Source: Morella rubra
Lineage: Eukaryota; Streptophyta; Magnoliopsida; Fagales; Myricaceae
Assembly: GCA_003952965.2 (NCBI GenBank)
Contig: CM025849.1
Coordinates: 11,882,972 to 11,946,971, forward strand
Reading direction: 5' to 3'
Length of the DNA stretch: 64,000 nucleotides
Under the pieces are notes generated by a model, which saw only the letters and a program-made list of their open reading frames with translations, made no database searches and was not told where the DNA came from. The translations under genes and the position numbers were made by a program. This document shows, piece after piece, positions 58,320 through 64,000 of this stretch (position 1 is the first letter of the stretch; the number at the start of each line of letters is the position of its first letter).

Positions 58320-59060
58320 CTGGGAGCGATGCAACAACATGGTCGTCTCCTGGTTGCACAATTCCATCAGCACTCCTTTTAGATCCAGCATAGCCTTTGT
58401 GGATGACGCCCGTGAGATTTGGAACGAGTTGCAAGATCGGTTTGCACTAAAGAATGGTCCTCGCATGTATGAGCTCAAGAAAAGCCTCTCCAATCTCGTT
58501 CAAGGAGACGACACGGTGAGTATATATTATGGGAAGCTCAAAGCACTTTAGGACGAGCTCTCAATTTATGATCCACTTCCTGTCTGCAACTGTGGAAATT
58601 TGAAGACTCTTTCTGAGAAATACCAACGTGATTGTGTAATATAATTTCTTATGGGTCTCAATGACTTTTATTCCAACATGAGAGACCAGGTGATGATGCT
58701 TAAACCACTCCTAGTTGTAAACAAAGTGTTTTCCTATATACAATAGCAGGAGCGTCAAAGGCAGGTACTGTCAACTAATTTTGGATCTGAAAATGTGGCA
58801 CTATTTACTAAACGTACTGGAGGATTTTTGAAGTCTCACAACCAGACTAGAAGTTTCAGAAAAGACAAAATATACTGCACCCATTGCAAAATCAGTGGGC
58901 ATTCTTTTGAGAATTGCTTTAAAGTCGGTAATGCCCAAGCACCTCTTTGTACCCACTGTCACATGTCAGGACACTCTATAGACCGATGCTACAAATTACA
59001 CGGATACCCACCTAGACATAAATTTTTTAACAAGAACAGAGGCCTTGCAGGATCTGCAAA
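58320..59060 (+). pseudogene. Copia gag module 2 (second, different gag)
   Basis: RCNNMVVSWLHNSISTPF, FVDDAREIWNELQDRFALKN and GPRMYELKKSLSNLVQGDDT repeat the same gag segment as module 1 but with clearly different sequence. After a few stops the frame from 58795 has two CCHC knuckles, CTHCKISGHSFENC and CTHCHMSGHSIDRC, and leads directly into the protease. So module 2 is the gag that matches this pol; module 1 looks added. Confidence 0.75.
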
Positions 59061-62000
59061 CAATGTCTTTGGACAGACTTTTTCGGCAGAGGATGATGAA
59101 GCACCTAGGTTGTTGACTAAAGGACAAGTTCATGAAATTATGGCTTTACTCAAGTCTAAAGAAACTGTCATAGCTTCCCCTTCTGCCAACCATGCCCAAA
59201 CCGTGGCTCCTTTATCTTCTCTCACCATGTCCGGTATTTTTATTTGCCTCTCTACTATGTCACACACTACCAAAGCTACCTGGATAATAGACATAGGTGC
59301 TACAGACCACATGGTCTGTAGCACCTCTCTTTTTTCTCACATAACTTCTAGAGTTTCGTATTCTGTAAAATTGCCGAATAGAGATTGTGTGTCTGTGTCC
59401 CATATTGGAGTAGTCAAATTGACTGAAACCATCACTCTGACCAATGTTCTCTGTGTACCATCTTTTAATTTCAATTTACTCTCTGCACGAAAGTTATCCT
59501 CCCAGCTTTAATGTTGTTTTGTTTTTTTGCCTAATGTGTGTTTTATACAAGACCTTGCAACATGGATGACGATTGGGAAGGGTAATGTCACACATCGGCT
59601 CTATTATTTAGACACTGCAAAACCTCCACCAATAGCTCTTCACAACACCCTTGCCAATTACAACTCTCTTCAGACTTCGGTTATGAACTCTACAGCAAAT
59701 ACTTCCTCCACTTTTGACTTATGGCGCTATCGATTGGTCACTTGTCAGACTCCAGATTTAAGCTTATTAATGATGATCATGTTTCTTCTTCTACTTTATC
59801 ACATCCTTGTCTCATATGTCCACTTGCCAAGCAACAAAAATTACCTTTTCCTGACAGCAAACACAGTTCCTCTTGTCTTTTTGAATGAGTGCATTTAGAT
59901 ATATGGGGAACTTATGCTACCACCTCTTATAATGGACATCGTTATTTCCTTACCATTGTTGAAGATCTCTCTAGATGCACATGGACCTATATGATGAAAA
60001 ATAAATCTGAGGCAAAAACTTGTATATATTCCTTTACTGCATACGTTGAGACACAATTTAATGTCAAAATAAAGACATTTCACAGTGACAATGGCCTTAT
60101 TTTCTCTCCCAGCCTTCTATGCAGAAAAAGGCATCATACACCAACGCACTTGTGTTGAAACCCCTCAACAAATGGGGTCGTAGAACGCAAGCACCAACAC
60201 CTTCTCCAAGTTACTGGGGCTCTCAAATTTCAGTCTAATCTTTCCTTAAAAAATTGGACAGATTTTGTTATGACAGCAACATACCTCGTTAACCGAATAC
60301 CATCCCCTCTCCTCCAAAGTCGTTCACCATATGAGGTCCTGTTCGGTCACAAACCTTTATACTCCCACCTAAAAGTTTTCGATTGTCTCACCTTTGCCAC
60401 CACTCTGTCCCAAGGCCGTAAGAAATTTGATCCCCGCAATCGAGCTGCTATTTTCATTGGATATCCTTTTGGCATAAAAAGCTATAAGTTGCTCGACTTA
60501 TACACTAAATCCATTTTCATCTCACGAAATGCTATTTTCCACGAGACAATTTTTCCACACCACACTACTCTCTTTTCCTTCCAGCCCATTCCTCCTCACC
60601 TTTTGTGTTCACTAAACCTTTACCTGATAACTCTACATATGTACCTTCTGACACATCTACTTCACCCACTACGCATTCCCCTCCCTCCAATTCACCCAAT
60701 GAACCACCGGTCACTACAACTCCATCTCTTTCTCCATTAGACTTAGCCGAACCACCTGTTATACCACCTACACCTTTATTAATTCAACCTACCACTTCTA
60801 CTCCCCTCCGCAGGTCCACTGGACCCAAATCTGCCCCTCAATTTTTGCAAGACTATCACTGCCAGCAGGCCATGTGTGACGCCTCTTCCTCATCTCATTC
60901 TGCTGCATTTGGTCTACACTCAGGTGATCCTTTCTCTATTTCTCATACTCTCTCTTATCATAAACTTTCTTTCCCTTTCCGTGCTTTTACTACTTCTATT
61001 ACTGAGCCTACTTCTTATGATGTTGCTGTGAAAGATGTTAACTGGCGTAATACCATGATTTCTGAACTAAATGCCCTTGAACTTAACAACACATGGTCTT
61101 TGACTACTTTGCCTCTTGGTAAGACATCTATTGGATGTAAATGGGTTTTCAAGCTTAAATATCACTCAGATGGAAGCCTTGAACAATATAAAGCCCATTT
61201 AGTTGCTAAAGGCTATACTCAACAGGAAGTCATTGACTATCATGAAACTTTCTCTCTAGTTGCTAAGCTTTCCACTGTCCGTTGCCTTCTTGCTGTGGCC
61301 TCTTCTAAAGGGTGGTATCTCAAACAATTTGATGTTCAAAATGCATTTTTGCATGGTTCTCTGGACGAGAAAGTCTATATGCTACCTCCACCTGGATATA
61401 CTGCAGCTCAACCAAATCAAGTGTGCCGTTTGCAAAAGAGTCTTTATGGCCTTAAGCAGGCGTCTCGTCAATGGAATACCTGATTTACCTCTGCCTTGCT
61501 CTCTTATGGATTTTATCAATCCAAAGCTGGTTACAGTCTCTTTATTTTCAGCCGAGACTCTTCTTTTATGGCCTTTCTCGTCTATGTGGATGATATAATT
61601 GTTGCCAGCAATAATCTGACTTCTATCAATGCTTTACAGCTTTTTCTCAATGCTCAGTTCAAGATAAAATCACTTGGAGACCTTCGTTACTTTCTAGGTC
61701 TTGAAGTGGCACGGTCCAAGAGGGATTTATTCGTCAGTCAACGCAAATATGCGTTAGACATTTTAGCAGATTCTGGACAGCCTTGTTGCCGCCCACTCAC
61801 ACTGCCAATGGAACAGAATTTACGTCTAAGTCAATCTTCAGGTACACCGCTGCATGATGCTGCTCCTTACCAAAGGTTAGTGGGGCGCTTGTTGTACCTC
61901 ACTCTCTCACGTTTGGATATTAGCTACACTGTTCAAACACTTAGCCAATTTTTGCAGCGTCCTACTGACTCCCATCTTCACGCTGCCCATCAAGTGTTAC

Positions 62001-62480
62001 GGTACATTAAGAAAGCTCCTGGACAGGGTCTTTTCTTCCCCTCTTCTTCCTCTCTATCTCTCCAAGCCTACTGTGATTCTGATTGGGGAGCATGTCCTGA
62101 CTCTCGGCGCTCGATCACCGGTTTTTGCATTTTTCTTGGCAACTCTCTTGTATCTTGGAAGTCCAAGAAACAAAGTATTGTTTCTCGGTCCTCGGCTGAG
62201 GCCGAATATCGCGCTATGGCGAGCACGAGCTGTGAACTGACCTGGTTATGCTATGTTATTCACGATTTGCAAATTTCACACCCTCAGGCTGCCTCTCTAT
62301 ACTGTGACAATCGGGCTGCTTTATATTGCTGCGAATCCTATGTTTCATGAGAGAATGAAACACATCAAGATGGATTATCACCTATACGTGATTAGATCCA
62401 GGCTGGTCTTCTCCAAACTTTTCATGTTCACACTGCTTTGCAGCTTGCAGATGTTTTCACCAAAGCGTTGCCATCGGGTC
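59061..62480 (+). pseudogene. Copia pol region (protease, integrase, reverse transcriptase, RNase H)
   Basis: Domains follow the Ty1/copia order. The protease motif is DIGATDH (about 59290) where D[ST]GA is usual. GAG-pre-integrase is near 59720. The integrase core shows DIWGTY..FLTIVEDLSR (59893) and FHSDNG (60078). Reverse transcriptase spans about 61080-61800 with NTWSLTTLPLGK, KGWYLKQFDVQNAFLHG and the YVDDII catalytic motif at about 61585. RNase H shows YCDSDW (about 62070) and SRSSAEAEYRAMA (62188). Breaks include TAA at 59509, frame changes around 59760-60270, TGA at 61481 and a shift near 62325. It cannot move on its own. Confidence 0.88.
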
Positions 62481-62527
62481 TAGTATTCTCTCATTTATCC
62501 AAGCTGGGCATCGACAATATCTATGCT

Positions 62528-62542
62528 CCAGCTTGCGGGGGG
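62528..62542 (+). other. Polypurine tract of the copia element
   Basis: GCTTGCGGGGGG directly precedes the TGTTACG start of the right LTR, the expected position for second-strand priming. Confidence 0.6.
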
Positions 62543-62884
62543 TGTTACGCGGCAAAACTTCGAATTCTAGTTCTCCACAAGAGCATGCAGATACAGATTC
62601 AGCCGTGTAGTCAGTAGTTTCTTCCGTGCTGAGCTGTCTTGATTTTTCTATTCCAATTGTATTCTATTTTTCTTACGTGTACATTTGTTCTTCCAGAACG
62701 TTCCCTGGTTGTTAATATGTTAGGCGAGATTCTTTTCTCTTTCCGTTTTCATTCTTTCTGTGATATATTGTACAGAGCGCCGTGCTCTTTTCTCTCAAGG
62801 GAATATACGCAAATTACAGGGTCTCTCTACTTCAGTCCTTTTTTACAAAAACTGATATTTTGTGAATTCCTCCTTCCCTTTCAC

Positions 62885-64000
62885 AGGAACATGGAATCTT
62901 GAGTCTTGGCATACCAGAAAACATAAGAATATAGCCTTTAGTCATCAAAGTTGCATGCTAATGAAAACTTAATAAATCGAATCAAAGAATTCACCTCTAA
63001 AAACTAGCTGAGACGGAAAGCTTAAGGCAGATAATTCTCAAACTCTCAAAACGCAGTTTATAGTATCAATGTAGGATGAATCTCAAACTCTCAAAAGGCT
63101 CATAACACAGTGCTAAAAACAGACAAAAGCATCCGATGGTGCTTATCTTCAATTTCCTCTTAATTCATTTTTCCTTGGCTCCTTCTATTTGGTAGTAGAA
63201 GTTTAGGGAAGAAAGAAGTGTCCGCTCTCATCCCTTTGAACTACTGAAGTAATTGCAGCAGGAGGCACGATTAAAGATGTCAAGAAAGTGCTAGTCCTCT
63301 TTTTTTCACCTATAATTATTGTAGTGGTCAAGGAATTAGAATCCACTCTTATGCAAATATTCGTATATTATCTACATACAGTGCTCGTCACTCGTCAGTC
63401 ATCTTTAAATTCTCATGGGCCCACCCGATCATAATTGTCACTAACTGGGCCCAATATGAAAGTAAATCCAAACCGTTTTGAGTGAAACGAGTTTGTGTAT
63501 TTGTAATGAAAACTCGGCCTGTGCAACTCTCTGAATCACTCTTCCATTCAACGCAGGGGCCAACTTTAGGAAGTTATATTTGTGCTTAATGAGCAAAAGT
63601 TGGCACATGTATCTGGATTATTTTCAGCCTAAATCATTTAGACATCTTTCCGCTGTTGTTGATAGCAAGCCGGATATTTCAATTATGTTTTTGGTTCTTT
63701 TCCACATTGATGGGAGGTTTAGTGATCTACCTATTGCTGCAATACTATGAATCTTCCATTGCAACGTAATTCGCTCAACAGGCTTCTTCAGATATATTAC
63801 TAGTTTGGTAGCTTTCCTGAAGTTCGTTCAGTGTATCCGTTCAACTATATTTTTTTGATTTACCGTTCATCTTCAGTGCCCACCTCTTGTATTTTGAAGG
63901 GCTCTTAGCTCTCTGTGCCTTACAAGTGTATACGTTCAAAACTTTTTGTTTCTTTGTTACCCAGGAATTTATTTATGCAGCTGTTTAATTTTATAATCAT
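62885..64000. other. Right end of the window, no gene recognised
   Basis: The DNA is moderately AT-rich. AATCTCAAACTCTCAAAA occurs twice near 63035 and 63077. From about 63400 the composition is more genic (GGGCCCACC, GGGCCCAAT motifs, known as plant promoter/translation-gene motifs) and there is one possible intron acceptor, but no reading frame is convincing. A gene may start beyond the edge. Confidence 0.35.

Larger units (their letters stand above)
56944..62847 (+). mobile_element. Ty1/copia LTR retrotransposon, decayed, with two gag modules
   Basis: Homology to copy A stops at 56943 (GTGCTCG) and resumes at 62856. The left LTR ends TTTTTACA at 57184; its start is unclear (56944 or TGTTA at 56990). 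A primer-binding site follows. The right LTR (62543-62847) starts TGTTACGCGG after a GCTTGCGGGGGG polypurine tract and also ends TTTTTACA. The LTRs are only loosely alike (GAATATACG and the ends are shared), so the element is old or recombinant. No target duplication is seen. It replaces about 820 bp that held HSP20 in copy A. Confidence 0.8.
53301..62884. repeat. Segmental duplication, copy B
   Basis: This is paralogous to 42574-49740. The first 100 bases contain a small internal direct repeat (ACATATGTTTATATTTAT twice, 53328 and 53379). The DUF674 part is at 54820-56330 and the HSP20 promoter at 56320-56943. The sequence downstream of HSP20 resumes at 62856 (ATTTTGTGAATTCCTCC). Insertions specific to this copy are 53577-54605 and the copia element. 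Confidence 0.88.

Noticed and set aside
1..64000. tRNA, rRNA and CRISPR features
   Set aside because: No B-box plus acceptor-stem pairing, no rRNA-like sequence and no spaced identical repeats were seen; the periodic repeats at 31.7-32.2 kb are imperfect and transposon-related.

Overview
This 64 kb window is nuclear DNA of a flowering plant, most likely a woody eudicot. Evidence is AT-rich intergenic DNA, spliced genes with GT/AG introns, plant-only gene families (SIAMESE-related cell-cycle inhibitor, XBAT-type ankyrin-RING ligase, DUF674, class I small heat-shock protein) and many plant transposon families. I cannot fix the species. No tRNA, rRNA or CRISPR array was seen.

Left third (1-20 kb): three apparently intact genes sit in repeat-poor DNA. 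They are a SIAMESE-related (SMR3-like) CDK inhibitor (3593-4129, +), a three-exon gene of the family I associate with At3g17950 (10000-11670, +) whose first coding exon is only 12 nt, and an eight-exon XBAT31-like E3 ubiquitin ligase (16820-19862, -). Several MITEs lie between them: a foldback family (two copies), a hAT-like element with an imperfect 8-bp target duplication, and others.

Middle (20-42 kb): I found no intact gene. There is AT-rich DNA, then a CACTA-like element carrying a decayed ORF that resembles the 'putative plant transposon protein' domain. That element is interrupted by a TRIM and abuts a hAT transposase fragment. Next come a 5.8 kb Mutator-like element with a broken FAR1-type transposase and a captured piece of a FAD/NAD(P)-oxidoreductase gene, a LINE RNase H scrap, and a 1.6 kb Mutator-like element with long terminal inverted repeats and a perfect 9-bp target duplication.

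Right third (42.5-62.9 kb): this is a tandem segmental duplication. Copy A (42574-49740) holds a DUF674 gene that reads intact and a class I HSP20 gene with a one-base deletion near codon 11. Copy B (53301-62884) holds a frameshifted DUF674 pseudogene and the HSP20 promoter, but the HSP20 body has been replaced by a decayed Ty1/copia element that carries two gag modules in a row. Each copy was later hit by different transposons, so the pair gives a relative history of insertions. The last 1.1 kb holds no recognisable gene.

The genes do not form a pathway. Shared themes are only that XBAT31 and HSP20 are both heat-related in the literature and that the HSP20 promoter shows a clear heat-shock element. 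I found no credible new multi-gene system. The most notable structures are the duplicated DUF674-HSP20 unit with both HSP20 copies damaged, the double-gag copia element, and the gene-capturing Mutator element.
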